Notes: a model not told the origin generated them from the sequence alone. A stretch of DNA of 54,875 nt from Chloroflexota bacterium (GCA_016213135.1 JACRBQ010000026.1:1-54875), one strand, 5' to 3'. Positions 24,574 through 37,371 are shown, numbered from the stretch's first letter. Numbers and translations: made by a program.

Positions 24574-26391
24574 ATGCAACTCAAAGGCGCACAGATTGTC
24601 TGGGAATGTTTGGTAAGGGAAGGCGTTAAAACAATCTTCGGGTATCCGGGCGGGGCGATTCTGCCGACGTATGACGCCATGCTCGACTACCCCATCCATC
24701 ACGTGCTGGTGCGGCACGAGCAGGGAGCCACGCACATGGCCGACGGCTACGCCCGCGCCTCGGGCAGAGTGGGCGCGGCCATTGCCACCTCCGGCCCTGG
24801 CGCCACCAACATGGTCACCGGCATCGCCACGGCCATGATGGATTCGTCGCCCATGGTGTGCATCACCGGGCAGGTTGGCTCAAGGGCCATCGGCACCGAC
24901 GCCTTCCAGGAAACGGACGTGACCGGCGTGACGCTGCCCGTCACCAAACACAACTATCTCGTCACCCGGGCCGAGGATATTGCCCGCACCCTGCGCGAGG
25001 CGTTTTACATTGCGGCCAGCGGGCGGCCTGGCCCGGTGCTGGTGGATATCACCAAAGACGCGCAGCAATCATCGTGCGAATTTGACTGGGATGCCGCCGC
25101 GCCCAAACTACCCGGCTACCGGCCCAACCTGCGCGCCCTGCCCGAGGAATTCCAGCGGGCGCTGGATCTGATCAATCACGCACAACGGCCACTGATTCTG
25201 GCGGGACACGGGGTGATGATGAGCGGCGCGCGGCAGCAGGTGTTGGAGTTTGCCGAACGGGCGCAAGTGCCCTTGGCCCTCACCCTGTTGGGCCTCGGCG
25301 GCATCCCCGCCAGCCACCCGCTGAACCTGGGGATGATGGGGATGCACGGCGAGGCGTGGGTCAATAACGCAATCCAGCAGGCCGATCTCCTCATCGCTTG
25401 CGGGATGCGATTCGATGATCGCGTAACGGGCAACGTGAAGACGTACGGCCTGAACGCGAAGAAAATTCACTTCGAGATCGATCCGAGCGAGATTAACAAG
25501 AATGTGAAAGTGGACGTGGGCATCGTGGGCGACTTGCGCGAGATGCTGGAAGACCTGCTGCCCGGCGTCAAATCCGCCGACCACAGCGCGTGGCTCGATC
25601 ACATCAACCAGATGAAGGGCGACGCGGCGGTGCTGGACATCCAAAGCCTGCCCGACACCGGGCATCTGTATGCCGCGCACGTCATCAACGACATCTGGCG
25701 TTACACCGAAGGCAAAGCCGTCACCGTCACCGACGTGGGCCAGCATCAAATGTGGGAAGCGCAGTATTACCGGCACGAAAAGCCGCGCTCGCTCATCACC
25801 TCCGGCGGGCTGGGCACCATGGGCTTTGCCCTGCCGGCGGCCATCGGCGCGAAGTTTGCCATGCCCGAAGAGGAAATCTGGGTCATTGCCGGCGACGGCG
25901 GCTTTCAGATGACTTTCGCCGAGTTGGCGACCATCGCGCAGGAAAATATCAAGCTCAACGTGGCCATCATCAACAACGGCTACCTGGGCATGGTGCGCCA
26001 GTGGCAGGAGTTCTTTTACGAGAAACGCTACGCCGCCACGCCCATGCTCAGCCCCGACTTTGTGAAGCTGGTCGAAGCGTACGGGCTTAAAGGCTTGCGC
26101 GTCACCCAGCGCTCCGAAGTGAAAGCCGCCGTGGACGAAGCTCGCGCCCACCCCGGCACGGTGGTCATCGACTTCCGCGTGGAGCAGGAAGACAGCGTGT
26201 TCCCCATGGTGCCCGCCGGGGCCGACCTGCACGCCATGATCCGCCGCCCGGCGCCTGTCCAGGTGGACGTGATGGCCGAGACCGGGGCCGACCTGCACGC
26301 CATGATCCGCCGCCCCGCGCCCGCCCAGGTGGATGTGATGGCCGAGACCGGGGCCGACGAGGGCGATTGGGATTTGGGAGCAACTACGTAG
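24574..26391 (+). CDS. ilvB: Acetolactate synthase large subunit
   Basis: ThDP-dependent condensation of pyruvate with pyruvate or 2-ketobutyrate. The 605-aa protein has FGYPGGAILPTYDA, the catalytic Glu in VLVRHEQGATHMADGYAR, and the ThDP motif GDGGFQMTFAEL through NNGYLGMVRQWQ. GGAGG precedes the chosen ATG. The C-terminus carries an exact-length tandem duplication of 22 residues beginning GADLHAMIRRPAP (66 bp each, 26218-26283 and 26284-26349), which is not normal for the family. Confidence 0.95.
   Translation: MQLKGAQIVWECLVREGVKTIFGYPGGAILPTYDAMLDYPIHHVLVRHEQGATHMADGYARASGRVGAAIATSGPGATNMVTGIATAMMDSSPMVCITGQVGSRAIGTDAFQETDVTGVTLPVTKHNYLVTRAEDIARTLREAFYIAASGRPGPVLVDITKDAQQSSCEFDWDAAAPKLPGYRPNLRALPEEFQRALDLINHAQRPLILAGHGVMMSGARQQVLEFAERAQVPLALTLLGLGGIPASHPLNLGMMGMHGEAWVNNAIQQADLLIACGMRFDDRVTGNVKTYGLNAKKIHFEIDPSEINKNVKVDVGIVGDLREMLEDLLPGVKSADHSAWLDHINQMKGDAAVLDIQSLPDTGHLYAAHVINDIWRYTEGKAVTVTDVGQHQMWEAQYYRHEKPRSLITSGGLGTMGFALPAAIGAKFAMPEEEIWVIAGDGGFQMTFAELATIAQENIKLNVAIINNGYLGMVRQWQEFFYEKRYAATPMLSPDFVKLVEAYGLKGLRVTQRSEVKAAVDEARAHPGTVVIDFRVEQEDSVFPMVPAGADLHAMIRRPAPVQVDVMAETGADLHAMIRRPAPAQVDVMAETGADEGDWDLGATT
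26218..26349 (+). repeat. 66-bp tandem duplication in the 3' end of ilvB
   Basis: Two in-frame 66-bp units encode 22 residues each (GADLHAMIRRPAP, then V/A-QVDVMAET). A few third-position and one coding difference separate them, so the duplication is not brand-new. A third copy begins (GGGGCCGAC) and stops. Confidence 0.9.
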
Positions 26392-26474
26392 ACAAGGAGA
26401 CAGGGATACAAGGAGAAGGGGAGGGCCGAGCTCTCCGTGTCTCCCCTTCCCCCTTTCTCCTTGTCTTGTGAAGA
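26392..26474. repeat. Palindromic ilvB-ilvN gap
   Basis: GACAAGGAGACAGGG and AAGGAGAAGGGGAG on the left are mirrored by CTCCCCTTCCCCC and TTTCTCCTTGTC on the right, around GAGCTC. The 18-mer TCTCCGTGTCTCCCCTTC here recurs in the cimA-leuB gap. Confidence 0.8.
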
Positions 26475-27041
26475 ATGGCAAAACACATTTTCGTCTCATA
26501 CGTCGAGGACAAACCCGGTGTTCTGAATCGCGTGGCTTCGCTGTTTCGCCGCCGGGCCTTCAATATCGAATCGCTCACCGTGGGGCACACCGAGCAGCCC
26601 GGCGTGAGCCGCATGACTATTGTGGTGGACGCCGACGACCTCACCGCCCGCCGCATCGAAGCCAACCTGTACAAGCTGGTCAATGTGCTGCGGGTGGACG
26701 ACGTGACCGGCAAGCCGGCAGTGGTGCGCGACCTGGCTCTGATCAAAGTGGCCGTGAGCGCCAACAACCGCACCGAGGTGATGCAGTTGGCCGACGTGTT
26801 CCGCGCGCGCATTGTGGACGTGACCAACGAGTCGGTGATCATCGAAATCACCGGCACTGAAGACAAGATCGAAGGGCTGGTGGATGTGTTGCGGCCGTTC
26901 GGTATCATCGAGATGGTGCGCACCGGGCTGGTGGCCATGGCCCGTGGCGCGGTGACCGTAAGCCCCAACCCGCCGCTGGTGGCCGCCGCAATACCCCAAC
27001 CCGCCCAGACCGACATGGCCGGGGTGGCGATGTCCGTTTAA
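26475..27041 (+). CDS. ilvN: Acetolactate synthase small (regulatory) subunit
   Basis: A 188-aa regulatory subunit that activates the large subunit and gives valine feedback control. The N-terminal ACT domain ([36 protein letters not shown]) and the C-terminal ALS_ss_C domain ([20 protein letters not shown]) are both present. The last 25 residues are a Pro/Ala-rich tail beyond the usual end. Confidence 0.93.
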   Translation: MAKHIFVSYVEDKPGVLNRVASLFRRRAFNIESLTVGHTEQPGVSRMTIVVDADDLTARRIEANLYKLVNVLRVDDVTGKPAVVRDLALIKVAVSANNRTEVMQLADVFRARIVDVTNESVIIEITGTEDKIEGLVDVLRPFGIIEMVRTGLVAMARGAVTVSPNPPLVAAAIPQPAQTDMAGVAMSV

Positions 27042-27052
27042 CTGGAGACCTC

Positions 27053-28072
27053 ATGGCAAAAATCTACTACGACAACAACGCCGACCTTTCCCTGATCAAA
27101 GGCAAAAAGGTTGCCGTCATCGGCTACGGCTCGCAAGGGCACGCGCACTCGCTGTGCCTCAAGGATAGCGGCGTCAACGTGCGCGTGGGGCTGGCGACCG
27201 ACAGCAAATCGAAAGCCAGGGCTGAGGCCGCAGGCCTCACGGTGGACACCGTGGCCAACGTGTCGGCCTGGGCCGACGTGATCATGATATTGGCCCCCGA
27301 CACCAAACAATCCAAAATTTACAAAGAGTCCATCGAGCCGCGCCTCACCACGGGCAAAACGCTCATGTTCGGGCACGGCTTCAACATCCGCTTCGGCGCC
27401 GTGACGCCGCCCAAGGATGTGGACGTGAGCATGATTGCCCCCAAAGCGCCCGGCCACCGGGTGCGCGAAGTGTTTGTGGAAGGCGGCGGCACGCCGGCGC
27501 TGCTGGCCGTGCACCAGGATTACACCGGCCACGCTCACGCCCAGGCGCTCTCGTATGCCAAGGCCCTGGGCCTCACCCGCGCCGGGGTCATCGAAACCAC
27601 CTTTGCCGAAGAGACGGAAACCGACCTCTTTGGCGAGCAGGTGGTGCTGTGCGGCGGCGTCAGCGCGCTGGTCAAATCGGCGTTCGAGACTCTGGTGAAA
27701 GCCGGTTACCAGCCGGAGATCGCGTATTTTGAGTGCATGCACGAACTTAAGCTCATCGTGGACTTGATGTATCGCGGCGGCCTCAATTACATGCACTACT
27801 CGGTGAGCGACACCGCCGAGCACGGCAGCTACACCGGCGGCTTGCGCATCATCAACGAGGAAACGCAGGGCGAGATGAAGAAGATGCTTACCGAGATTCA
27901 AGACGGCACCTACGCCCGCAAGTGGATCGAGGAAAACGAGAAGGGCCGCCCGTGGTTCAACGAAACGCGCAAGCAGTCGCAGGAGCATCCCATCGAAAAA
28001 GTGGGCGCAGAATTGCGCGCCATGATGCCGTTCCTCAACCCGGTCGTTGTGAAGCCGGATGAGCAGGGCTGA
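27053..28072 (+). CDS. ilvC: Ketol-acid reductoisomerase, class I
   Basis: Isomerises and reduces acetolactate or acetohydroxybutyrate. The 339-aa protein has the Rossmann loop [11 protein letters not shown], the coenzyme loop [13 protein letters not shown], and the Mg-binding knotted domain ([30 protein letters not shown]). The coenzyme loop has TDSKS where typical NADPH enzymes have a basic/serine pattern, so the cofactor preference is open. It starts 11 nt after ilvN, the tightest spacing in the operon. Confidence 0.95.
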   Translation: MAKIYYDNNADLSLIKGKKVAVIGYGSQGHAHSLCLKDSGVNVRVGLATDSKSKARAEAAGLTVDTVANVSAWADVIMILAPDTKQSKIYKESIEPRLTTGKTLMFGHGFNIRFGAVTPPKDVDVSMIAPKAPGHRVREVFVEGGGTPALLAVHQDYTGHAHAQALSYAKALGLTRAGVIETTFAEETETDLFGEQVVLCGGVSALVKSAFETLVKAGYQPEIAYFECMHELKLIVDLMYRGGLNYMHYSVSDTAEHGSYTGGLRIINEETQGEMKKMLTEIQDGTYARKWIEENEKGRPWFNETRKQSQEHPIEKVGAELRAMMPFLNPVVVKPDEQG

Positions 28073-28142
28073 GAAACTTCAAACTCTAAACTCCCAACGC
28101 CAAAGGAGTGAGTTTGGAGTTTGAAATTTGAAGTTGGGGTTT
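28073..28142. repeat. Palindromic ilvC-leuA gap
   Basis: AACTTCAAACTCTAAACTCC on the left pairs with GGAGTTTGAAATTTGAAGTT on the right around CCAAAGGAGTGAGTTT, an imperfect hairpin filling almost the whole gap. Confidence 0.75.
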
Positions 28143-29771
<1,629 letters not shown>

Positions 29772-29781
29772 GGAGATTCCC

Positions 29782-29976
29782 ATGCCCAACCTCAGCAGCC
29801 CTGCAAACGACCCCATGCCCGATTGGTACAACCCCTTCGACGAGCCGCGCACCATCCCCGGCGGCTGGGACGTGTCGGGCTTTGCGCGGAACGGCGAACT
29901 GCCGGCCGGCAAAACGGACCGGCGCAAACTGAAGCTGCTCGAATTTTTCTATCGATTCGATTTGAACCTGAACTGA
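29782..29976 (+). CDS. 64-aa unknown protein after leuA
   Basis: A small protein starting MPNLSSPANDPM with a strong AAGGAG 6-7 nt upstream, in frame with tight spacing (10 nt) after leuA. The core DWYNPFDEPRTIPGGWDVSG is rich in Trp and Pro, and the C-terminus is basic/helical (TDRRKLKLLEFFYRFDLN). No signal peptide or membrane span. I do not recognise a family. It could be a small accessory or regulatory protein of the operon. Confidence 0.65.
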   Translation: MPNLSSPANDPMPDWYNPFDEPRTIPGGWDVSGFARNGELPAGKTDRRKLKLLEFFYRFDLNLN

Positions 29977-29987
29977 CTCATGGTTCA

Positions 29988-30330
29988 CTAGAGGTTGAGA
30001 TGGATTTCCAGAGCCGCGTCAATCTTCTGCATGAGAGCACCGGAGAGATGCCCCGCCTTTTGTATCAGGCGGGACTTGTCTAGCGTGCGGATTTGAAAGA
30101 CCAATGCCACCGAGTCTTTGGGCAAGCCCGACTCGGCAGCGAGAATGGGGACGGTGAAAAGAAAAACGGCTCGCCCGAAGGTTAGCCGTCAGAGGGACAA
30201 CGGTAATTGTTGGAATGTGAGCGTTGGCTTCGTCATTCTGAACGACAAGCACCGGGCGTGTGCCGGCCTGCTCTACACCGACAACAGGATCGAGGTTGGC
30301 GAAAAATATGTCGCCGCGAAGAATACCCAT
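29988..30330 (-). pseudogene. MazF-like toxin with a frameshift
   Basis: The first 58 codons read as a MazF/PemK endoribonuclease (ILRGDIFFANLDPVVGVEQA, GTRPVLVVQNDEA, TITVVPLTANL, then RASRFSF). After about 30155 the family sequence continues in another frame (ESGLPKDSVALVFQIRTLDK, then GALMQKIDAAL), with a stop at 29988. The break is in the T-rich run near 30150-30165, so either the gene is inactivated or a single-base sequencing error occurred. It lies on the opposite strand inside the ilv-leu operon. Confidence 0.85.
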
Positions 30331-30332
30331 GC

Positions 30333-30611
30333 TTAACCGGCCAGCGATTGCTCGAATTTGGAGAGAGAGTCGTTCTCAACGACCAGCCATTTTTCTTCGG
30401 CCAGGTCTTCGGCCAATTCTTTCCACATGGCCGCGAGCTCCTCGTACTGTTTCGCAAGTTGCTCACGCCACTGGCGTTTTTTCAGCGCGCGCAGATATTC
30501 GGCGATAGCGGCATTGACGACGGCTTCTATGCTTTCGTGAGATTCAGCAGCAACGGGTTCTAGTTCAGCCAAAACTTGAGCAGAGATCGTAATTGTTGTC
30601 GGTTGAGACAT
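30333..30611 (-). CDS. RHH-type antitoxin paired with MazF
   Basis: A 92-aa protein with an N-terminal ribbon-helix-helix-like segment (TTITISAQVLAELEPVAAES, then ESIEAVVNAAIAEYL) and an acidic, Trp-containing C-terminal helix (AAMWKELAEDLAEEKWL) suited to toxin binding. Its stop lies 2 nt before the mazF start. AGGTG precedes the ATG. It should neutralise MazF and repress the pair; with the toxin frameshifted it may now be an orphan. Confidence 0.8.
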   Translation of the reverse strand: MSQPTTITISAQVLAELEPVAAESHESIEAVVNAAIAEYLRALKKRQWREQLAKQYEELAAMWKELAEDLAEEKWLVVENDSLSKFEQSLAG

Positions 30612-30670
30612 TTGACACCTCCACTATGACAAAATTGATTTTATCACAGGCGGTTGCCAAAACCTGAAAT

Positions 30671-32080
30671 ATGACTAAATATCTGACCCTCTTCCAAAAA
30701 ATCTGGAACTCGCACGTCGTCGCCCGGGAGCCGGAGTCGCCGGCGGTGCTATACGTGGACTTGCACCTCGTCCACGAGGTGACCTCGCCGCAGGCCTTTA
30801 CCGGCTTGCGCCGGCGCGGCCTCAAAGTGCGCCGCCCCGATAAAACGGTGGCCACGATGGATCACAGCATCCCCACGCACGATCCGTCGCTGCCCATCCT
30901 CGATCAAATGGCGGCGAAGCAAATTCAACAAATGGAAGACAACGCCCGCGAGTTTGGCCTCACCCTGCACGGCATGAACAGCCCGCATCGCGGCATCGTG
31001 CACGTCATCGGCCCGGAGTTGGGCCTCACCCGGCCCGGCATGACCATCGTGTGCGGCGACAGCCACACTTCCACCCACGGCGCGTTCGGCACGCTGGCTT
31101 TTGGCATCGGCACCAGCGAAGTGGAACACGTGCTGGCCTCGCAGTGCCTGCTGCAGCGGCAGCCCAAAACGTGCGAAGTGCGCGTGGAAGGGGCGCTGGC
31201 CCCCGGCGTGTCGGCCAAAGACATCATCCTGGCCCTGCTCGCCAAAATCGGCGTGGGCGGCGGCACGGGCCACGTGTTTGAATACACCGGCCCGGCCATT
31301 CGCGCCCTCGCGATGGAACAGCGCATGACCATCTGCAACATGTCCATCGAGGGCGGCGCGCGCGCCGGGATGATCGCCCCCGACAACACGACGTTTGAAT
31401 ATCTGGCCGGGCGGGAGTTTTCGCCCCGGGGCCGGGCGTGGGACGAGGCCGTGGCCCGGTGGCGCGCGCTGCCCACCGACGAGGGGGCGGCGTACGACAA
31501 ATCCATCACCCTCCACGCCGATGACCTCACTCCCATGATCACCTATGGCACCAACCCCGGCATGGGCATGAGCATCACCGATCGCGTGCCCCACCCGGAT
31601 GGCCTGAGCGACCTTTCGCAAAAGATGGCTCTCGCCAAAGCGCTGGCCTACATGGGCTTGCAGCCCGGCCAGCCTCTCCTGGGCCGCCCGGTGGACGTGG
31701 TGTTCATCGGTAGTTGCACCAACTCGCGCATCTCGGACCTGCGCCTCGCGGCTTCGCTGCTCAAAGGCCGCAAAGTTGCGCCCAACCTGCGGGTGATGGT
31801 CGTGCCCGGATCGCAGGACGTGAAAAAGCAAGCCGAAGCCGAAGGGCTGGACGCCGTGTTCAAAGCGGCGGGCGCGGAGTGGCGCGAGGCGGGCTGCTCG
31901 ATGTGCATTGCTATGAATGGCGACCAGCTCGAACCGGGCCAATACGCCGTCAGCACCAGCAATCGCAACTTCGAAGGGCGGCAAGGCAAGGGCGGGCGCA
32001 CTTTCCTCGCCTCACCCCTCACGGCGGCGGCCACGGCGATTACGGGGAAGATTACGGACGTTCGCACCTTGTTGAATTAA
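30671..32080 (+). CDS. leuC: 3-isopropylmalate/citramalate dehydratase large subunit
   Basis: An aconitase-family large subunit, 469 aa, which with LeuD isomerises isopropylmalate (leucine) and, given cimA in this operon, probably citramalate (isoleucine). It has [23 protein letters not shown], and the 4Fe-4S cysteines in [10 protein letters not shown] (near 348) and [10 protein letters not shown] (near 407-410). The start at 30671 is 59 nt beyond the start of the divergent antitoxin gene. Length and motifs match the bacterial family. Confidence 0.95.
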   Translation: MTKYLTLFQKIWNSHVVAREPESPAVLYVDLHLVHEVTSPQAFTGLRRRGLKVRRPDKTVATMDHSIPTHDPSLPILDQMAAKQIQQMEDNAREFGLTLHGMNSPHRGIVHVIGPELGLTRPGMTIVCGDSHTSTHGAFGTLAFGIGTSEVEHVLASQCLLQRQPKTCEVRVEGALAPGVSAKDIILALLAKIGVGGGTGHVFEYTGPAIRALAMEQRMTICNMSIEGGARAGMIAPDNTTFEYLAGREFSPRGRAWDEAVARWRALPTDEGAAYDKSITLHADDLTPMITYGTNPGMGMSITDRVPHPDGLSDLSQKMALAKALAYMGLQPGQPLLGRPVDVVFIGSCTNSRISDLRLAASLLKGRKVAPNLRVMVVPGSQDVKKQAEAEGLDAVFKAAGAEWREAGCSMCIAMNGDQLEPGQYAVSTSNRNFEGRQGKGGRTFLASPLTAAATAITGKITDVRTLLN

Positions 32081-32159
32081 GGACAAGGAGACAGGGAAAA
32101 AGGGAGACCGGGAGTTTTTCTCCTTGTCTCCATGTCCCCCAGTCTCCCCTTCTACACGA
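32081..32159. repeat. Palindromic leuC-leuD gap
   Basis: GGACAAGGAGACAGGGAAAA and GGGAGACCGGGAG face CTCCTTGTCTCCATGTCCCCC and AGTCTCCCCTTC: the same word family as the ilvB-ilvN and cimA-leuB gaps, arranged as an imperfect hairpin. Confidence 0.75.
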
Positions 32160-32750
32160 ATGGCTCACTTCACCCCCCTCGCCTCCCGCATCCTCCCTCT
32201 GCCGATGAATGACGTGGACACCGACCAGATCATCCCGGCCCGGTTTCTCAAGGCTATCAACAAAGAGGGCATGGGCGACAACCTGTTCGCCGACTGGCGC
32301 TACAATGCCGACGGCTCGCCCAGGACCGGGTTCGTCTTGAACAAACCGGAAGCGAAAGGCGCGCAAATTCTGTTGGCCGGCGACAACTTCGGCTGCGGCT
32401 CGTCGCGCGAGCACGCCCCGTGGGCGCTCACCGGCTACGGCTTTCGCGCCGTCATCAGCACCTCTTTCGCCGACATCTTCTGCAACAACGCGCTGAAGAA
32501 CGGTCTGCTGCCTATTGTGGTCGACCCGGCGACTCACGCCGACCTGCTCGATCTCGTCGAGGAATCACCGCAAGCCCAGGTGGCCGTGGACCTCGCCAGC
32601 CAAACCGTGACTCTGCCCGGCGGCAAAACAGTGAACTTTCCGATTGACGGCTTTTCGAAAACCTGCCTGCTCAACGGCGTGGACGAGTTAGGGTACTTGC
32701 TGGGTTTCGCTGATCAGATCACGGAATACGAAAAACGCCCAGGCCTGTGA
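32160..32750 (+). CDS. leuD: 3-isopropylmalate/citramalate dehydratase small subunit
   Basis: A 196-aa swivel-domain partner of LeuC. It carries [14 protein letters not shown] at the N-terminus, [19 protein letters not shown], and [20 protein letters not shown], all diagnostic for LeuD. I chose MAHFTP at 32160, because the ORF upstream of it is made of the intergenic palindrome. The citramalate role is inferred from the operon. Confidence 0.95.
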   Translation: MAHFTPLASRILPLPMNDVDTDQIIPARFLKAINKEGMGDNLFADWRYNADGSPRTGFVLNKPEAKGAQILLAGDNFGCGSSREHAPWALTGYGFRAVISTSFADIFCNNALKNGLLPIVVDPATHADLLDLVEESPQAQVAVDLASQTVTLPGGKTVNFPIDGFSKTCLLNGVDELGYLLGFADQITEYEKRPGL

Positions 32751-32822
32751 GTGTGGGCGTATGGGAGTATGGGCGTTGTTGCGCCACTACTCCCACTCCT
32801 CCCATACTCCCACACTGAATTT
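32751..32822. repeat. Palindromic leuD-cimA gap
   Basis: GTGTGGGCGTATGGGAGTATGG on the left is mirrored by CCTCCCATACTCCCACAC on the right. The right-hand word CCCATACTCCCACAC recurs inside rlmD (about 15853-15867). Confidence 0.75.
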
Positions 32823-34376
<1,554 letters not shown>

Positions 34377-34439
34377 CACGGAGACAAGGAGAAGGGGAGA
34401 CACGGAGATTATCTCCGTGTCTCCCCTTCTCGGAAAAGA
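34377..34439. repeat. Palindromic cimA-leuB gap
   Basis: GAGAAGGGGAGACACGGAGAT and ATCTCCGTGTCTCCCCTTCTC are exact reverse complements (21-bp arms, 34389-34431) around a tiny centre, the strongest hairpin in the operon. It shares 18 nt with the ilvB-ilvN gap. Confidence 0.9.
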
Positions 34440-35495
34440 ATGAAAGCCAAAATCATAACCCTCCCCGGCGACGGCATCGGTCCCGAAGTGACCGGCGAAG
34501 CCGTGCGCGTGCTGCAAACCATCGCCCAACAGTTCGGGCACGAGTTCACTTTCACCGAGCGGCTCATGGGCGGCTGCTCCATCGACCGCTACGGCGTGGC
34601 CCTCACCGACGAAACGCTCGCCGACTGCAAAGGCTCCGACGCGGTGCTGCTCGGCGCGGTGGGCGGGCCGAAGTGGGATGACCCGATGGCAAAGGTGCGC
34701 CCGGAGCAGGGTATCCTGGCTTTGCGAAAGGGGCTGCGGGTGTTCGCCAACTTGCGTCCCGTCAAGCCGCACCCGGCGCTGTTTGACGCCTCGCCGCTCA
34801 AGCCCGAACGCCTCGCCGGCGTGGATGTGCTGGTGCTGCGCGAACTCACCGGCGGCCTGTACTTCGGCCTCAAGAGCCGCGAGCAAACTGCAAGCGGCGT
34901 GCGCGCCGTGGACACGCTGGAGTATTACGATTACGAAATTCAGCGTGTGGTCGAACTGGCCTTCCGCCTCGCCGCGGGGCGGCGGGGCAAAGTGACCTCG
35001 GTGGACAAAGCCAACATACTCGAGTCGTCGCGCCTGTGGCGGCAAACGGCCGCCGCCATCGGGGCCGCGCACCCCGAGGTGGCCCTCGAACACATGCTGG
35101 TGGATACGGCCTCCATGCGATTGATCGCCTCGCCCGCCAGTTTTGATGTGCTGGTGACGGAAAACATGTTTGGCGACATTCTCACCGATGAGGCCTCGGT
35201 GCTGGCGGGGTCCATGGGCATGCTGCCCTCGGCTTCGCTCGGCAGTGGCGGCCCCGGTGTGTATGAACCCATTCACGGCTCGGCTCCCGACATTGCCGGA
35301 AAGGGCATCGCCAACCCCGTGGGGGCCATCCTCAGCGCCGCGCTGCTGCTGCGCCACTCGCTCCGCCTCGAGCGCGAAGCCGTTGCTATTGAAGCCGCCG
35401 TGGACGCCGCCATTGCCGGTGGCTGTCGCACCGCCGATCTGGGCGGCAAGTTGACCACGAGGCAAATGGCGGATGAAATCATCAGCCGATTGTAG
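34440..35495 (+). CDS. leuB: 3-isopropylmalate dehydrogenase
   Basis: Oxidative decarboxylation of 3-isopropylmalate and, in this context, probably of 3-methylmalate. The 351-aa protein has ITLPGDGIGPEVTGEAV, ADCKGSDAVLLGAVGGPKWD, RELTGGLYFGLKSRE, TSVDKANILESSRLWR (catalytic Lys) and the metal-binding VTENMFGDILTDEAS. Length is normal. It starts 8 nt after the end of a 21-bp-arm hairpin, with no good Shine-Dalgarno. Confidence 0.95.
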   Translation: MKAKIITLPGDGIGPEVTGEAVRVLQTIAQQFGHEFTFTERLMGGCSIDRYGVALTDETLADCKGSDAVLLGAVGGPKWDDPMAKVRPEQGILALRKGLRVFANLRPVKPHPALFDASPLKPERLAGVDVLVLRELTGGLYFGLKSREQTASGVRAVDTLEYYDYEIQRVVELAFRLAAGRRGKVTSVDKANILESSRLWRQTAAAIGAAHPEVALEHMLVDTASMRLIASPASFDVLVTENMFGDILTDEASVLAGSMGMLPSASLGSGGPGVYEPIHGSAPDIAGKGIANPVGAILSAALLLRHSLRLEREAVAIEAAVDAAIAGGCRTADLGGKLTTRQMADEIISRL

Positions 35496-35560
35496 ATTGT
35501 CGATTGCTGATTTCTGGTTGACCAATCAACAATCAAAAATCGGCAATGGAGGAATCTTCT
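35496..35560. repeat. Palindromic leuB-ilvE gap
   Basis: Words ATTGTCGATTGCTGATTTCTGG and CAATCAACAATCAAAAATCGGCAAT form an imperfect inverted repeat before GGAGG and the ilvE start. Confidence 0.6.
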
Positions 35561-36526
35561 ATGGGCATGGAATCAAAATACGTCTGGATGAACGGCGAGT
35601 TGGTGGAGTTTGAAAAAGCCACCGTTCACTTTCTCACCCCCGCCCTGCACTACGGCGTGGGCGTGTACGAGGGCATTCGCAGCTACGCCACCGGGCGCGG
35701 CCCGGCGGTGTTCCGGCTGAAAGAGCACGCCGGGCGTTTGATCGACTCGGCGCTGGTCTTGGGCTTCCGCGAACTGCCGTACACCGCCGCCGAAATTGCC
35801 GAGGCCGTCAAACTCGTCGTGGCCGTCAACGGCTTCGAGGAGTGCTACATCCGCCCGCTGATCTATCTCACCGACGGCGGCTGGAATCTCACGGTGGATG
35901 CCGGCAAAGCCGGCCTGGGCATCGCCGCGTGGGAGTGGAACAACTACCTGGGCGCCGAAGCGCTGGAGCGCGGCATCCGCGCCAACATCGCCTCCTTCAC
36001 CCGCCACCACCCCAATGTGATGATGACCAAGGCCAAGATCACCGGCAACTACGCCAACAGTGTGCTAGCCAAAACCGAGTCCGTGCGGCTGGGATTCGAG
36101 GAGGCCATTTTGCTCGACCCGCAGGGGTATGTGGCCGAATGCACCGGCGAGAATTTGTTCATGGTACGGCGCGACAGGCTCTACACCATCCCCACCGCCC
36201 CGGTGCTGGAGGGCATCACCCGCGATGCGATTATCACGCTGGCGCGCGATCTGGGCTATGAGCTGAGCGAAACGCCCATTTCCCGCGATCAGTTGTACGT
36301 GGCCGATGAGGTGTTCGTGTGCGGCACGGCGGCGGAGTGCATCGCCCTGCGCGAGATCGACTTCCGGGTGATCGGCTCCGGGAGGATGGGGCCGGTGACG
36401 CGGGCCATCCAGCAAGCCTATCAGGCTGCCATTCACGGCCAACACCCCCGCTCGGCGGAGTGGCTGGACTACGTGACCACGGCCACCCCCGCGGCCCTGC
36501 CCGTGCGCCAAACGGTGTCGGCTTAA
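35561..36526 (+). CDS. ilvE: Branched-chain amino acid aminotransferase
   Basis: PLP class IV transaminase making Ile, Leu and Val from their keto acids. The 321-aa protein has LHYGVGVYEGIRSY, the PLP Lys at about 159 in TKAKITGNYANS, GYVAECTGENLFMV, and the C-terminal VADEVFVCGTAAECIALREI. GGAGG lies 9 nt before the chosen ATG. Confidence 0.94.
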   Translation: MGMESKYVWMNGELVEFEKATVHFLTPALHYGVGVYEGIRSYATGRGPAVFRLKEHAGRLIDSALVLGFRELPYTAAEIAEAVKLVVAVNGFEECYIRPLIYLTDGGWNLTVDAGKAGLGIAAWEWNNYLGAEALERGIRANIASFTRHHPNVMMTKAKITGNYANSVLAKTESVRLGFEEAILLDPQGYVAECTGENLFMVRRDRLYTIPTAPVLEGITRDAIITLARDLGYELSETPISRDQLYVADEVFVCGTAAECIALREIDFRVIGSGRMGPVTRAIQQAYQAAIHGQHPRSAEWLDYVTTATPAALPVRQTVSA

Positions 36527-36534
36527 GAGAGAAA

Positions 36535-37371
36535 ATGCGAATAGCTTTTCAGGGCGAGCGCGGGGCGTATTCCGAAGCGGCGGCCATTGCCCATTTTGGC
36601 GAAGGCATCGAGCCTGTGCCATGCGCCACGTTCGACGAGGTGTTTGCCGGAGTCGAAGGCGGCGCGATCGAGCGCGGGGTCATCCCCATCGAAAACTCGC
36701 TGGCCGGGAGCATCCACCGCAACTACGACCTGCTGCTGCGCCACACCCTGCACATCGTCGGCGAAAAAATTTTCCGCGTGCGGCACTGCCTCATCGCCCG
36801 GCCGGGCGCGTCCATTGGCGACGTGCGAATCGTCACCTCGCACCCGCAGGCGCTGGCCCAGTGCGAGCACTACGTCGCGCGTCTCGGGGCGGCCATTGAG
36901 CCGGCCTACGACACCGCCGGGGCCGTCAAACTGCTCAAAGGTTCCGGGCGGCGCGACACCGCCGCCATTGCCTCGCGCCGCGCCGCCGACGTGTACGGCA
37001 TGGAAATTCTGGCCGAGGGTATTGAGGACGACGAGGCCAACTTCACACGCTTTCTCGTCATCAGTCGCGAGCCGTTGCCCGCGGACTCTGCCTCCGCCGC
37101 ACCCAGCAAAACGTCGGTGGTTTTCAGCCTGCGCAACTCCCCCGGCGCGCTGTTCAAAGCCCTCAGCGTGTTTGCCCTGCGCGACCTCGACCTCACTAAA
37201 ATCGAATCACGACCCATCCCCGGCAAAACGTGGGATTACTCTTTCTATCTCGACTTCGTTGGCAACACCGCCGAGCCGGTCACTGCGCGGGCCATTGAAC
37301 ACCTGCGCGAGATTGCGACGATGTTGCGCGTGCTGGGGTCGTATCCGAGGGATTTGGGGATCGACCCCTGA
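36535..37371 (+). CDS. pheA: Prephenate dehydratase
   Basis: Converts prephenate to phenylpyruvate (phenylalanine branch). The 278-aa monofunctional protein begins AFQGERGAYSEAAAI and has PIENSLAGSIHRNYDLLL, the FTRFLVI motif of the catalytic domain, and a C-terminal ACT domain with LTKIESRPIPGKTWDYSF that binds Phe. It starts 8 nt after ilvE and closes the branched-chain operon. This unusual placement would put Phe synthesis partly under branched-chain control. Confidence 0.93.
   Translation: MRIAFQGERGAYSEAAAIAHFGEGIEPVPCATFDEVFAGVEGGAIERGVIPIENSLAGSIHRNYDLLLRHTLHIVGEKIFRVRHCLIARPGASIGDVRIVTSHPQALAQCEHYVARLGAAIEPAYDTAGAVKLLKGSGRRDTAAIASRRAADVYGMEILAEGIEDDEANFTRFLVISREPLPADSASAAPSKTSVVFSLRNSPGALFKALSVFALRDLDLTKIESRPIPGKTWDYSFYLDFVGNTAEPVTARAIEHLREIATMLRVLGSYPRDLGIDP

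Noticed and set aside
27053..28072. IlvC coenzyme loop TDSKS taken as proof of NADH use
   Set aside because: Loop length and residues are suggestive only; several NADPH enzymes vary here, so no firm claim is made.
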